The position numbers and the translations under genes were made by a program. 64,000 bases of DNA from Geomonas silvestris (GTDB lineage: Bacteria; Desulfobacterota; Desulfuromonadia; Geobacterales; Geobacteraceae), in NCBI RefSeq assembly GCF_014193515.1, contig NZ_BLXX01000002.1, positions 186,001 through 250,000 of the forward strand, given 5' to 3'. The notes under the pieces were generated by a model. That model ran no database searches, was not told where the DNA came from, and saw only the letters and a list, made by a program, of their open reading frames with translations. Below, one piece after another: positions 28,001 to 35,760 of this stretch. Numbering within the stretch: the stretch's first letter is position 1; each line of letters starts with the position of its first letter.

Positions 28001-29870
28001 CGTACACCCGCTTCGAGGCCGAACTGGCCGCCAGGGAGGTGACCGACTTGTCGCTCAGGCCGGCGTTCATCGCGGTCCAGACGTCGCCTGCGTTGGTGGA
28101 GAAATAGACCCCGCCCCCCAGGGTGCCGGCGGTGAGGAAGACCGGGTTGCCGGCGGTAAGCCCCAGGGCCTTCACGTTCAGGTTGCCGATGCCGCTGTTC
28201 ACCGTGACCCAGTTGGCGCCGTTGTCCGGGGAGCGGAACACCCCGGAGCCGGTGGCCACGAAGAGGTTGCCGGCATCGAGGGCCAGGGCGTTGATCACCG
28301 TGTTGGCGAGGCCGCTGTTCACCTGGGTCCAGCCGCCGCCGTTATCCGAGCGGTACACCCCCCCGCCGTTGGTGGCGGCGAAAAGGGAGCTCCCCCGGTA
28401 GGCCAGGGCGGTCAGATCCGTGTTGGGGGGCGGGCCGCCGGGGTAGGCGCTCCAGCTGTCGGTCCCCGCGTTGTAGACGTAGATCCCCGCCCCGGTGCCG
28501 GCGTGCAGGGCGCCCGCCGCGCCGAAAGTGAGGGCGCGCACGTCGCTGCTGGGGAGGTTCGCGCCGATGCCGGTCCAGGTGGCGCCGTCGTCCAGCGACT
28601 TGTAGACCCCGCTCCCCGAGGCCGCGTAGACCTGGGAACCGGAGGGATCGAAGAGGACGGCGGTCGGCGTCCCCGGGTTCGCGCTGCTCGCGGCGATCCA
28701 GCTGGCGGCGCTGTCGGTGGAGCGGTAGAGGCCGCCGTTGGTCATGCCGGCTACCAGGACCGTGCTGTCCGAGGGCTTCACGGCGAGCGCGTTGCCGGGC
28801 CTCAGCCCGCTAGAGAGCGCGCTCCAGGCCGCGCCGGAGTTGGTGCTGCGGAAAGCGCCCAGGTCCGTGCCGGCGTACAGGGTGCTGCGTGCGGCCGGGT
28901 TGTTGGTCAGGGCGTGCACCAGGGCGGGCGCGCTGACCCCCGTCGAGACCGAGCTCCAAGCCCCCCAGCTCCCCGAGGCGTACCCCTGCTTGTAGAGCCC
29001 GTTCCCCGTGCCGGCGAAGGCGTTCGCGGGGGCCGACGGGTTGTCCACCAGGATTACGTTCACCACCAGGTTCCCGAGCGAGCCGTTGTCGGCGGACCAG
29101 GTGGCGGCACCGTCGCTGCTCAGGAAAACGCCGCCGCCGTTGGTCCCGGCCAGCAGGGTCGCGGTCGGCGCGGTCCCCGCCCAGGCCAGGCAGAGGACGT
29201 CCAGGTTGTTGAGGCCGGTGCTGGCGGCCGTCCAGTTGGCGCCCGCGTCGCTGCTTGCGAAGATGCCGCCGTCGGTGGCCGCGTAGAGGTTCGCGCCGTT
29301 TTGCGGGTCGACCAGGATGGCGCGCACGTTGCTGCTGGTAAGCCCGGCGTTGGCAGCGCTCCAGCTCGCCCCGGCGTCGCTGCTCTTGGAGACCCCCGAG
29401 GGGCCGGCGGCGTACAGGGTGGCCGGGGCCTGCGGGTCGATCGCCACGAAGCGCACGTCGCGGCTCGCCAGCCCCGCGGAGACCTCGATCCAGGAGGCCG
29501 CGCCGTCCGAGGTCTTGAAGAGGCCGTCCCGGGTCGCCGCGTAGACCACCTTGGGATCCAGCGGGTGCACCGCGACCCCCTGGAGCTGGCGGTTGGCGAG
29601 CCCCCCGTTGGCCGGGCTCCAGCTGGCCCCCCCCTCGTTCATGGTGTAGACCCCGCCGCCGTCGGTGCCGTTGTACACGGTGGCAACCGGGGTGGTCGGC
29701 GCGACCGCCAAAACTTTGACTACCGCCTTGGCAGGGGTCGGGAAGGGACCGGAGCTGCTCCAGTTGTTGAAGCTGACGGCGCCGGCCTCTGCGCAGATGA
29801 GGATCCAAAACGCCAGGGTCAGCACAGCGCCCCCCGGCAAACCTAACACTACCCTTTGTAGATGTCTCAT
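25035..29870 (-). CDS. Large secreted multidomain protein: beta-propeller, HYDIN-like and Ig-like domains, C-terminal dockerin
   Basis: The 1611-residue protein has a signal peptide at about 1-33. Residues 35-650 are a long series of propeller repeats of the BNR/YCF48 kind (GGVYxSxDGGxSWxxxNxGL) in units of 40-45 residues. About 690-780 is a HYDIN/ASPM-like 'choice-of-anchor' segment (VDFGIVNVNDGKTTVFTLQNTG). From 790 to 1435 come repeated Ig-like modules with SWTIDxxPP and VTVDNVxPV boundaries, then a Big_5-type domain (PADGAKRISVAGTKVTATFS). The C-terminal 65 residues hold two EF-hand-like loops, DVNLDGKVDLADALLCLQ and DGKIDASDAYMILARVVG, as in dockerins. Start at 29870 has AAGGA upstream. 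It lies 34 bp upstream of the lipoprotein gene. Confidence 0.85.
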   Translation of the reverse strand: MRHLQRVVLGLPGGAVLTLAFWILICAEAGAVSFNNWSSSGPFPTPAKAVVKVLAVAPTTPVATVYNGTDGGGVYTMNEGGASWSPANGGLANRQLQGVAVHPLDPKVVYAATRDGLFKTSDGAASWIEVSAGLASRDVRFVAIDPQAPATLYAAGPSGVSKSSDAGASWSAANAGLTSSNVRAILVDPQNGANLYAATDGGIFASSDAGANWTAASTGLNNLDVLCLAWAGTAPTATLLAGTNGGGVFLSSDGAATWSADNGSLGNLVVNVILVDNPSAPANAFAGTGNGLYKQGYASGSWGAWSSVSTGVSAPALVHALTNNPAARSTLYAGTDLGAFRSTNSGAAWSALSSGLRPGNALAVKPSDSTVLVAGMTNGGLYRSTDSAASWIAASSANPGTPTAVLFDPSGSQVYAASGSGVYKSLDDGATWTGIGANLPSSDVRALTFGAAGALHAGTGAGIYVYNAGTDSWSAYPGGPPPNTDLTALAYRGSSLFAATNGGGVYRSDNGGGWTQVNSGLANTVINALALDAGNLFVATGSGVFRSPDNGANWVTVNSGIGNLNVKALGLTAGNPVFLTAGTLGGGVYFSTNAGDVWTAMNAGLSDKSVTSLAASSASKRVYAGTAGSRIFALKLSPVSAVTPAAPLSSAPVDFGIVNVNDGKTTVFTLQNTGTLQLNVSSLTLTGTDAGLYHVVAAGSRQCTLPSTVIEAGDFCTVGVNFAPTTTGTKTAALVVASDAPNQPVTSYLQGKGGFPPVATITQPLGGTVRNPVVISGTAIDKNQVTGADGTGSNLTKVEISTDGGATWNAATKNQTLNSWTQWSYTWTTTPLPLNGPYVISARATDSNGIVQSAFSTVTLTVDNVPPVTTISARPAALSNSASGSFSFTVDKAGSSSQCTLDNLTVSCSSPFSYSALLDGSHTFGVISTDSLGNVETSVKSYSWTIDTAPPVTSILSAPPFYSPLSDASFGFGSSEANSTFVCSLDGVSAPCTSPKSFTNLSDGNHVFTVQATDPAGNTAATPPTTQTVSWIVDKNNKPLSTLGQPAGPLSGASYSFTGTASDSVSGVGRVNLTVNGGIARAAADAALSPALPWSSWNYLWSLPVNGTYSVQSQAVDNAGNLQANPATVSVIVANPLPDVQLVAPLNAALVGSTTPRVITGTAQAAVGGLPLQKVQVAVFSSANPPGTLTWNDATGTTAWSYNWQLPPDGAYTVQARVLDVAPALDGSIAGNVSQVVSRNVTIDTAAPVSSIVALANPYLMGHLVTLNGSADDPSPGTGIAQVAVTLTDRLGQVASSGAANYNSSGKSWVYTSGTLADGSYTIQAVATDNAGNQQAVAATSSVTIDNVAPVSSITAQPAALSNQLVSSFSFVANEPSRFVCTLDGVSAPCSACGSAPATSCTQSYSGLSNGAHVFAVQASDAAGNQETSANTVSWTIDRIPPTVTGVAPADGAKRISVAGTKVTATFSKNLDPATVDGTTFYLDHGATAQVSYDPATRTATLTPNGPLAYATTYTATLGTGIADYAHNTLGSTYSFSFSTDPDGDVNLDGKVDLADALLCLQMAVKKVTPTPEQLRHGDLAPFNAKPDPDGKIDASDAYMILARVVGRVTW

Positions 29871-29896
29871 CACGTATCCTTGGGCACAACCGATGG

Positions 29897-29936
29897 AAAA
29901 AAAGCTCGTCCCGCCGGGGCGCAGACCCCGCTCGGG
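29897..29936 (-). terminator. Hairpin with T-run in the leader of the propeller gene
   Basis: On the minus strand, CCCG-AG-CGGGG / CCCCG-G-CGGG forms a two-part stem, followed after 6 nt by seven T residues, ending 26 bp before the start codon of the propeller gene. It looks like an attenuator rather than the end of an upstream gene, because flgE has its own terminator at 30081. Confidence 0.5.
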
Positions 29937-30080
29937 TGACCGGAACCGCCAGCCGGCGCACCGCGTGGGTGCTACCGCATCTTTCGACATTTCGCCGAAA
30001 AACATGAGCAAATAATGCACTTGGCCGTTTCGGGACCGGAAGAAAGGCCGCCTCGGACCGGGGCCGCCAGCCCGGCCGGC

Positions 30081-30123
30081 AAAAAAAAAATCCGCCCCGA
30101 CTTTTCCTCAAGCCAAGGCGGAT
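30081..30123 (-). terminator. Rho-independent terminator after flgE
   Basis: ATCCGCC / GGCGGAT forms a stem around a 20-nt loop and is followed on the minus strand by ten T residues, 28 bp past the flgE stop. Confidence 0.85.
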
Positions 30124-30151
30124 CCTTTGGGTACTCAAAGAGTCAAACCGA

Positions 30152-31396
30152 CTACCTGATCAGGCTCAGAATTTCCTGGGTCATCTGGTCGGTGGTGGTG
30201 ATGGTCTTCGAGTTGGCGGAGTAGGCCCGCTGGGTGGTGATCATCTTCACGAACTCGCTCGCCAGGTCGACGTTGCTCTGCTCGAGCGCGTTGCTGATCA
30301 CCTGCTCGCTGGAGCCGTTGGGCTTGTTGGTCCCCAGGGAGAAGGCGGCGGTGGAGACCCCCGCGTCGGTGCTCGCCTTGTACAGCGAGCTGCCGGCCTT
30401 GGTCAGGGCGCCGGGGTCCTTGGCGGCGACCACGGCCACGCGCTGCACGGTGGCGGCGTTGGCGGCAGTCACCGGCAGGCCGGGGACGCCGCTGGTGTCG
30501 TAGTAGTTCTGGGTGATGCCGTCGGCGCCCAGGTAGGTGATCAGGCCGTCCGGGTCGATCTTGGTGATCTTGCTGAAGGCCTTCCCTTCCTCGGTCTGCA
30601 CGTTACCGTAGGCTGTGGTCACCGTGTTGACGGCGGTGGTGGTGCCGGCCGCGACCGAGGTCCCCGCTGCGACCGAGGCTTCCTGCAGCGACGCGAAGGC
30701 CGCGGAGAGTGCCGCGTTCACCGCGTCGGCATTGGGGCCGTTGGGGGAGGTGCCGAAGGCGGTGTCAGCCGCGATCGCGGCGTTGTTGGCCGCGGTGGCC
30801 GCGTTCACCAGGTTCTGTGCGGCGGTCTTGGCGGCGCCGGCGGCCATCGCGGTCACCGCGGTCTGTGCGGTGGCGATGTCGGCGGTGATCGCGGTGGTGG
30901 CCGGGGCGACCACGGCGGCGGCGTTGAAGGCGACGGCGGCGGCGGTGATCCCCGTGGCGTTGTCGGAGAAGCGGATCGGGTTGCCGGCGGTGTCGAGCAC
31001 CTGGTAGCCGTCCGGGTTCACCAGGGTCAGGTTGCTGTCCACGTGGAAGGCGCCGTTTCTGGAGAGGAAGGCGGCGTTCTGGGTGGCCACCGGCGACGGG
31101 GTGCTGGGCGCCTTGAGGGCGAAGAAGCTGTTGCCCTGGATGTACATGTCGGTGACGTTCTCGGAGCTCTGGTAGGAGCCCTGGGTGAAGATGTTCTGGA
31201 TCGCCTGCAGCTGCACGCCGCGCCCCACCTGGGAGTTGTTGCCGGCGTCGCCGGAGAGCATGTCGGCGAACAGCGCGCGACCCTGCTTGAAGCCGGTGGT
31301 GTTCACGTTGGAGATGTTGTTGCCGATCACGTTCATGGAATCGCCGTAGGCCGAAAGACCGCTGACGCCGGTGTAAAGAGCGGAAGTAAGACTCAT
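30152..31396 (-). CDS. flgE: FlgE-type flagellar hook protein with an alanine-rich insert
   Basis: The 414-residue protein starts MSLTSALYTGVSGLSAYGDSM with the rod/hook motif NNISNVNTTGFKQ (about 27-38). It ends with SNVDLASEFVKMITTQRAYSANSKTI, both typical of the axial family. Residues about 149-268 are an Ala/Thr/Asn/Val-rich low-complexity segment in place of the usual beta-rich D2 domain. Hook proteins are secreted by the flagellar export apparatus and polymerise under the FlgD cap. ATG 31396 has AGGAGG upstream. It is the last gene of the fliK-flgD unit. A FlgF/G-type rod protein is less likely given position after flgD. Confidence 0.9.
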   Translation of the reverse strand: MSLTSALYTGVSGLSAYGDSMNVIGNNISNVNTTGFKQGRALFADMLSGDAGNNSQVGRGVQLQAIQNIFTQGSYQSSENVTDMYIQGNSFFALKAPSTPSPVATQNAAFLSRNGAFHVDSNLTLVNPDGYQVLDTAGNPIRFSDNATGITAAAVAFNAAAVVAPATTAITADIATAQTAVTAMAAGAAKTAAQNLVNAATAANNAAIAADTAFGTSPNGPNADAVNAALSAAFASLQEASVAAGTSVAAGTTTAVNTVTTAYGNVQTEEGKAFSKITKIDPDGLITYLGADGITQNYYDTSGVPGLPVTAANAATVQRVAVVAAKDPGALTKAGSSLYKASTDAGVSTAAFSLGTNKPNGSSEQVISNALEQSNVDLASEFVKMITTQRAYSANSKTITTTDQMTQEILSLIR

Positions 31397-31562
31397 TGTT
31401 GTTGCCTCCTGTGTGTTGGTTGGGACACCTCTGTCGGTCGGTGTCCGCCGGGCTTCCTTCAAGAGGGCCAGCCCAAAAATCGGTTCCAGGTTCTAGGTTC
31501 GAATGCTGCGATGTTTCTCTTTTTCGGCTTTTCTCCGTGTGCTCCGTGGCTAACCCCGGTTT

Positions 31563-31952
31563 TTAGAGCACTACCGCCGAGTCGATGTTGGTGAATACGT
31601 TCCCCTGCATTGCCTGGCGATCCATCGCCGTGACTACCGTCCGGTTTTTGACGCTTACCACGAGCGCCGCATCGCCCAGCATGATCAGGGAATCCCTGCC
31701 GCCCTTTTGGGCCACGCTGTCTACTGCTCCTGCCAACTTCTTCAGATCCGCCTCGGAAAGGGTGATCCCCCGCGACTTGAGTCTCTCCTGGGCGTGCTGG
31801 GAGAGCTTTACCGGCTGGCCGGTGAGCTTCTGGTCCAGCACCTTGGCAAACGGGGTGTTCGATCCCGCCTGCTGCGTTCCCTGAGGCTTGGCCGGGTTGG
31901 GCCGGACCGGGGCCTGAATCGGTTGCGGGAACAGGATGCTGTTGTCGATCAA
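31563..31952 (-). CDS. Flagellar operon protein (TIGR02530 family)
   Basis: The 129-residue protein has an N-terminal Pro/Gln-rich tail, then VKLSQHAQERLKSRGITLSEADLKKLAGAVD and ALVVSVKNRTVVTAMDR, characteristic of the small protein found between flgD and flgE in many flagellar operons. Its exact function is unknown; hook assembly is a guess from position. The start is TTG with a near-perfect AGGAGG 5 nt upstream, and that site is part of the last codons of flgD. Confidence 0.85.
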   Translation of the reverse strand: MIDNSILFPQPIQAPVRPNPAKPQGTQQAGSNTPFAKVLDQKLTGQPVKLSQHAQERLKSRGITLSEADLKKLAGAVDSVAQKGGRDSLIMLGDAALVVSVKNRTVVTAMDRQAMQGNVFTNIDSAVVL

Positions 31953-31953
31953 C

Positions 31954-32625
31954 TTAACCTCCTGAGCTTACCGCGGTGACATCCGTGAGACTCACTTTGA
32001 CGTTGCCGATGGAGAGGACCGGGGTCGCCCCGGACATGTCCACGCCGTCGACTTTCCCCTTGATGAGCGGGGTGGTGGTTACCTTGTTGCCGGTGGCGTC
32101 GCTTGCTGCTACCGAGAAGCTGTAGGCGCCGGAGGCCACCTGGTTGCCCAGGTTGTCGGTGCCGTCCCAGTTGAGCGAGCCGTCCCCGGCGCTCATCGCC
32201 CCGCCGTGGATGGTCTTGATCACCGAGCCGCTCCCGTTCAGGATCGAGACGGTCACCTGGTCGGCCGCCTGGCCCAGGTTGAAGTTGACGCTGCTCGGGC
32301 TCCCGGAGCTGAGGCTCACCTGGGACCCGCTGGCCTGGACCTGCTTGCCGATCATGGAGACCGACGCCATGGTCATGCTGTTCCCCCCCTGGTTCAGGAG
32401 GCTCTGCAGGTTGGTGTTGGTGTTGTAGGCCTGCTCTACCTGGGTGATCTGGGAGAGCTGGGTGATGAACTGGCTGCTGTCCTGCGGGTTCAGCGGGTCC
32501 TGGTTCTGCAGCTGGGTGACGAACAACTTCAGGAAGTCGTCCTTGTTCATCCCCGTCGCCTGCTTCATGGCTTCCGCGCCGGTGCTGGAACCGGTGGCCG
32601 CGGTGCTGGTTACGTTACTGATCAT
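31954..32625 (-). CDS. flgD: FlgD, hook-capping protein
   Basis: The 223-residue protein contains MNKDDFLKLFVTQLQNQDPLNPQDSSQFITQLSQITQVEQ (read in pieces), the FlgD N-terminal signature that targets export. The Ig/FlgD domain (about 115-180) has the SAGDGSLNWDGTDNLGNQVASGAYSF turn. It caps the growing hook so FlgE can polymerise. ATG 32625 has AAGGAGG upstream. Its final codons embed the Shine-Dalgarno of the next gene. Confidence 0.95.
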   Translation of the reverse strand: MISNVTSTAATGSSTGAEAMKQATGMNKDDFLKLFVTQLQNQDPLNPQDSSQFITQLSQITQVEQAYNTNTNLQSLLNQGGNSMTMASVSMIGKQVQASGSQVSLSSGSPSSVNFNLGQAADQVTVSILNGSGSVIKTIHGGAMSAGDGSLNWDGTDNLGNQVASGAYSFSVAASDATGNKVTTTPLIKGKVDGVDMSGATPVLSIGNVKVSLTDVTAVSSGG

Positions 32626-32641
32626 CTACTGCCTCCTTGGG

Positions 32642-34681
32642 TTAGAACCTCACGTCGAGCAAGGTGTTGACTTCCTCGGTCAAATAGTTGACCCGGCCGG
32701 TTTCCGGCTGGTCGTCGTAGCCGCCGGCACGGGCCGTCCTGACCCAGGAACGCTGCTGCCGGTCGTCCCCCTGCTGCTCGTTGAGCGGCGAGTTGAAACC
32801 TCCGCCCGTCGAGACGTCGAACCCCTCCATGGTGAAGTTCTTGCTGGTGAGCGATTCCTTCAGGGTGTCCAGGTTGCTCATCAGGAGATCCTTCACCATC
32901 TTGTTGTCGGCCTGCACCTCGACCCGGACCTGGTTCCCTTCCATCCGGACCTGGATCTTCAGGTCGCCCAGCTCGCCGGGATTGAGCCTGATGCTCAACT
33001 GGCCGTTCCCCTTGCCGTCGTGGGTCACCACGCCGTCTTTTACCTGGGACAGGATGCTGTCGTGCAGCTCCTTCAGCTGGCCGGGCTTGGGTTCGGCCGC
33101 GGCCTGGGTGGTGCCGGCGCTTTCGGTCTTCAGGGTGAAAGCGTTCGGCTGCTGGGTTGCCGCGTGTTCGCCTTGCACCGGTCTCTGCTCGGCGTGCCCC
33201 TTCTGGTCCTCCCCGGCCCCCTTCTGGTCGGACGGAGTTCCTGCGAACGCGTCGGGACGCGCCGTTGAGGCTTGAACCTGCGGGGTTGCCTCCGCGCCCT
33301 CCTGGACCGTCTCCTGCTTCGCGGCGCTCCGCTCTGCCGCTCCGCGCAGTTCGGAATAGGTGCCGTGGAGTGCCTGGGAGAGGTGTGCTCCCTTAGGTTC
33401 GGCGCCAGCCGTCCTGTCGGGGGTCGGGGCCGCCGGTTGGGCGAGCTCCGCCTGGTCCTGCCGCTGCGCCGGTTCGGTTTGCGGCGTGGCCGGTGCCGGC
33501 TGGAATGCCGCCGTTACCGGGTGGGGTTGCTGCGCGCTGCCGGCCGGAGCCGGGGTTGCCGCAGCCGCGGGGTCGGTACTTGCTGCTTGTGCTGTTGCCG
33601 GTACTACTTCCGGTGCTACTGCCGGGGCGGCCGCGCGCAGGGCGTTGTGAGCCTGCTGGTCGGCTCCCGGTTGCTGCTTCTCGACGGTGACCGCCGTCTG
33701 GTTCAGACGGGGAGCAGGCGTCGGGTCGTTCTCGGAGCTTGCGGCGCTGCCGGTTGCTGCCGGTGCGGTCGCAGCCGAGAAGGTGCTCGCCAGTGCCGGT
33801 GCCGGGGCAGGTTCCCCGAAGGCCGGCAGGACTACCGGCTGGGGAGCCGGAGCCTTGGTCTCGCTGAGCTGGTCCGGCTGGAGCGCCGGCAGCTCGGTCT
33901 GCGGGACCGCCTGCTGGACCGGGAGGCTGGCCGCCTCCACCCCCTGCTGAGGTTGTGGCGCAACGGCCTGGGCCGTCGCCGGCAGCTCGGGAGCCTTGGT
34001 TGCCGCGGCCAGGGTGGCCGCCTGAACGCCTGCCGCTAAGAGCGCGGCAGCCATCTGCTGCGCCGCCTGACTAAGCGACGCCGGGTCCGTAACCGGCAGC
34101 TCCGGGGTCTCCGGGTCGGCCGTTTCCGCCTGCCGGTTTGCCGGCTGCTGCGTTACGGTCCGGTCCGGCTGTGCTACCTCTACCTCTACCGCCGGTGCTT
34201 CCTGGTTCTCCGCTCCCGCCCGGTTTGCCGCGGGGAGTGCCCCCTCCGCGGTTTGCGCGCCGGTTGCTTGCTGCCGGGCAACCGGGACGGTCAGCCCCTT
34301 ACCGGTCAGCTGACGCAGGGCCGCATCCAGACCGGCGATCACGCCCGGAGCCCCGGACTGCTGGGGGAGTGTCTCCTCCAGTTCCTGCCCCAGGGCCGAA
34401 AGGTCCGCCAGAACCGGGGTGTTCTCCGCCGCCCCGACGCTTTTGAGCGGCGTTTCCGGCAGCTGCTGCCCCTTGCCTGAAGCCGGCGTCGGGACAGCGG
34501 GGCTGGCGCTTGCCGGTGTTCCCGGGTCTGCCGCGTCGCCCGCGCTGCGGTCGCTTTGGCACCCCTTGAGCAGCTGTGCGAAGGGACCCGCAGCGTCTCC
34601 CCCTTGGCTAGCCCCCTTCCCCTGCTGGGGCAGGACGGCCGGTGCTCCTTCCGGCATGACAAGATTTGCTATCGTCTGCAT
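32642..34681 (-). CDS. fliK: FliK, hook-length control protein
   Basis: The protein is 679 residues, long for FliK. The first 540 residues are Ala/Pro/Gln-rich and low complexity, the expected ruler region. The C-terminal Flg_hook domain (about 550-650) contains QLSIRLNPGELGDLKIQVRMEGNQVRVEVQADN (read in pieces) and MVKDLLMSNLDTLKESLTS. FliK measures hook length and signals FlhB to switch substrate. The ATG at 34681 has AAAGGAGG; an upstream in-frame start would fall inside the promoter. A sigma-54 promoter precedes it. Confidence 0.93.
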   Translation of the reverse strand: MQTIANLVMPEGAPAVLPQQGKGASQGGDAAGPFAQLLKGCQSDRSAGDAADPGTPASASPAVPTPASGKGQQLPETPLKSVGAAENTPVLADLSALGQELEETLPQQSGAPGVIAGLDAALRQLTGKGLTVPVARQQATGAQTAEGALPAANRAGAENQEAPAVEVEVAQPDRTVTQQPANRQAETADPETPELPVTDPASLSQAAQQMAAALLAAGVQAATLAAATKAPELPATAQAVAPQPQQGVEAASLPVQQAVPQTELPALQPDQLSETKAPAPQPVVLPAFGEPAPAPALASTFSAATAPAATGSAASSENDPTPAPRLNQTAVTVEKQQPGADQQAHNALRAAAPAVAPEVVPATAQAASTDPAAAATPAPAGSAQQPHPVTAAFQPAPATPQTEPAQRQDQAELAQPAAPTPDRTAGAEPKGAHLSQALHGTYSELRGAAERSAAKQETVQEGAEATPQVQASTARPDAFAGTPSDQKGAGEDQKGHAEQRPVQGEHAATQQPNAFTLKTESAGTTQAAAEPKPGQLKELHDSILSQVKDGVVTHDGKGNGQLSIRLNPGELGDLKIQVRMEGNQVRVEVQADNKMVKDLLMSNLDTLKESLTSKNFTMEGFDVSTGGGFNSPLNEQQGDDRQQRSWVRTARAGGYDDQPETGRVNYLTEEVNTLLDVRF

Positions 34682-34767
34682 GTTGTTCTCACCTCCTTTT
34701 TTTCCGACGTGACCTGCCAAAGGTAAGCGGAGCGCCAACTGGCCGCACTCACGCATGTTTTCGACCG

Positions 34768-34783
34768 TGCAACTTTTCTGCCA
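34768..34783 (-). promoter_or_regulatory. Sigma-54 promoter of the fliK-flgD-flgE unit
   Basis: The minus strand reads TGGCAGAAAAGTTGCA, matching TGGCA-N6-TTGCA with exact GG-GC spacing. It lies 87 bp upstream of the fliK ATG and just past the stop of the MotE-like gene, so fliK starts a new transcript. Confidence 0.87.
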
Positions 34784-34799
34784 GAAAGGCCCGTGCCGG

Positions 34800-35297
34800 C
34801 TACGCGCCGCGCAGGGTGAGCCGGGTCCACTCGAGGACCCTCGGCTGGGTGATGAACGGGATCAGCTTCACCACGGTCTTCTGGTCCATCAGGTTCAAAA
34901 GGTCGATCAGCATCTTCTCGTCCAGCTTGTTGAGCAGGTTCCCCGCGTCGCTCGGCTTCAGGGACTTGTAGATCTTGACCATCTTCTTGTAGCGCTCTTC
35001 TTCCGCCTTCTTGCGGGCGCCCAGGGCGCCTTCCAGACCCTTCTTGGCCGCGTTCAGCTCGGCCGCCCGGCTCTCCAGGGTCGCCGCGAGCTTCTTGAGC
35101 GACTCCTCCTTGGCCTTCAGCTGGGCCTCCTTCTCGGCGAGCTGCTGGCGCTTGGACTCGAGCAGCGCATCCTCGGAGAACCGGGGTGCCGCGGCCCGCG
35201 CCCCCTCGGTGGCTGCGGCCCTGAAATCCCAGGGACCGGGGACGAAGCAGGTCAAGACGCCGGCCGCCGCCAAAAGGGTCAACACCGTCTTCTTCAC
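34800..35297 (-). CDS. MotE-like / MgtE-N-type flagellar operon protein
   Basis: The 165-residue protein has a signal-like N-terminus (about 1-22), a coiled coil (about 45-105, ESKRQQLAEKEAQLKAKEESLKK) and a C-terminal small helical domain (YKSLKPSDAGNLLNKLDEKMLIDLLNLM, in pieces). This is the layout of MotE, a periplasmic chaperone of the stator protein MotC in other bacteria, and of similar proteins between fliJ and fliK. GTG start with GGGGAGG upstream; it overlaps the fliJ stop by one base. Confidence 0.78.
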   Translation of the reverse strand: MKKTVLTLLAAAGVLTCFVPGPWDFRAAATEGARAAAPRFSEDALLESKRQQLAEKEAQLKAKEESLKKLAATLESRAAELNAAKKGLEGALGARKKAEEERYKKMVKIYKSLKPSDAGNLLNKLDEKMLIDLLNLMDQKTVVKLIPFITQPRVLEWTRLTLRGA

Positions 35298-35740
35298 TAG
35301 TGGCCTCCCCTATTCTGCACCGCGACCTCGTCGAGGAAGGTGCGCTCGCGGCTGAGCTGCTCCAGGCGCAGGTCGCGCAGCTTCTTCTCCTTGAAGACCT
35401 CCAGCGCGCGCTTCTCCTTCGCCGCGGTCAAGAGCGCCTCGCGCCGCTCCTGCACCACCTTCTCGAGCACCGGAAGGGATTCGCGGATCGCCCGGATCTC
35501 CCGGGTCTTGCGCAGCGAGAAGTCGCCGTAGAGCTGCAGGTCCTTGGCGTCGATCCCCTCGGCCTGGCGCTCGGTCAGCTCCGACTGCAGCTCCTTCAAG
35601 GCGCCGCGCTCCGACTTCAGGCGCTCGCGCGCGTCGTCGTGCTGCTGCCTGGCCTGGGCCAGCTCCAGCTGGTGCATCCGCTCCACTTCCTTGCGAAACT
35701 TGAGGACCTGCTCAAGTCGGAATTCCGGTTGTCCTGCCAT
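35297..35740 (-). CDS. fliJ: FliJ, flagellar export chaperone-escort
   Basis: The 147-residue protein is almost entirely coiled coil, with FRLEQVLKFRKEVERMHQLELAQARQQ at the start and LRLEQLSRERTFLDEVAVQNR at the end, the FliJ pattern. It works as the central stalk in the FliI ATPase ring. ATG 35740 has AAGGAGG upstream; 20 bp after fliI. Confidence 0.92.
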   Translation of the reverse strand: MAGQPEFRLEQVLKFRKEVERMHQLELAQARQQHDDARERLKSERGALKELQSELTERQAEGIDAKDLQLYGDFSLRKTREIRAIRESLPVLEKVVQERREALLTAAKEKRALEVFKEKKLRDLRLEQLSRERTFLDEVAVQNRGGH

Positions 35741-35760
35741 CTGCTACCTCCTTACTCTGC

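Noticed and set aside
27642-29846. A 734-residue plus-strand open frame
   Set aside because: Same situation: antisense to the propeller repeats, periodic Gly/Ala/Arg composition mirrors the repeats on the other strand.
29880-30015. Cyclic di-GMP / cGAMP (GEMM-I) riboswitch before the giant protein
   Set aside because: A GAAA-type loop and GC blocks are present, but the conserved ACGCAAAGCC and GCCGGGUUGCC blocks are not.
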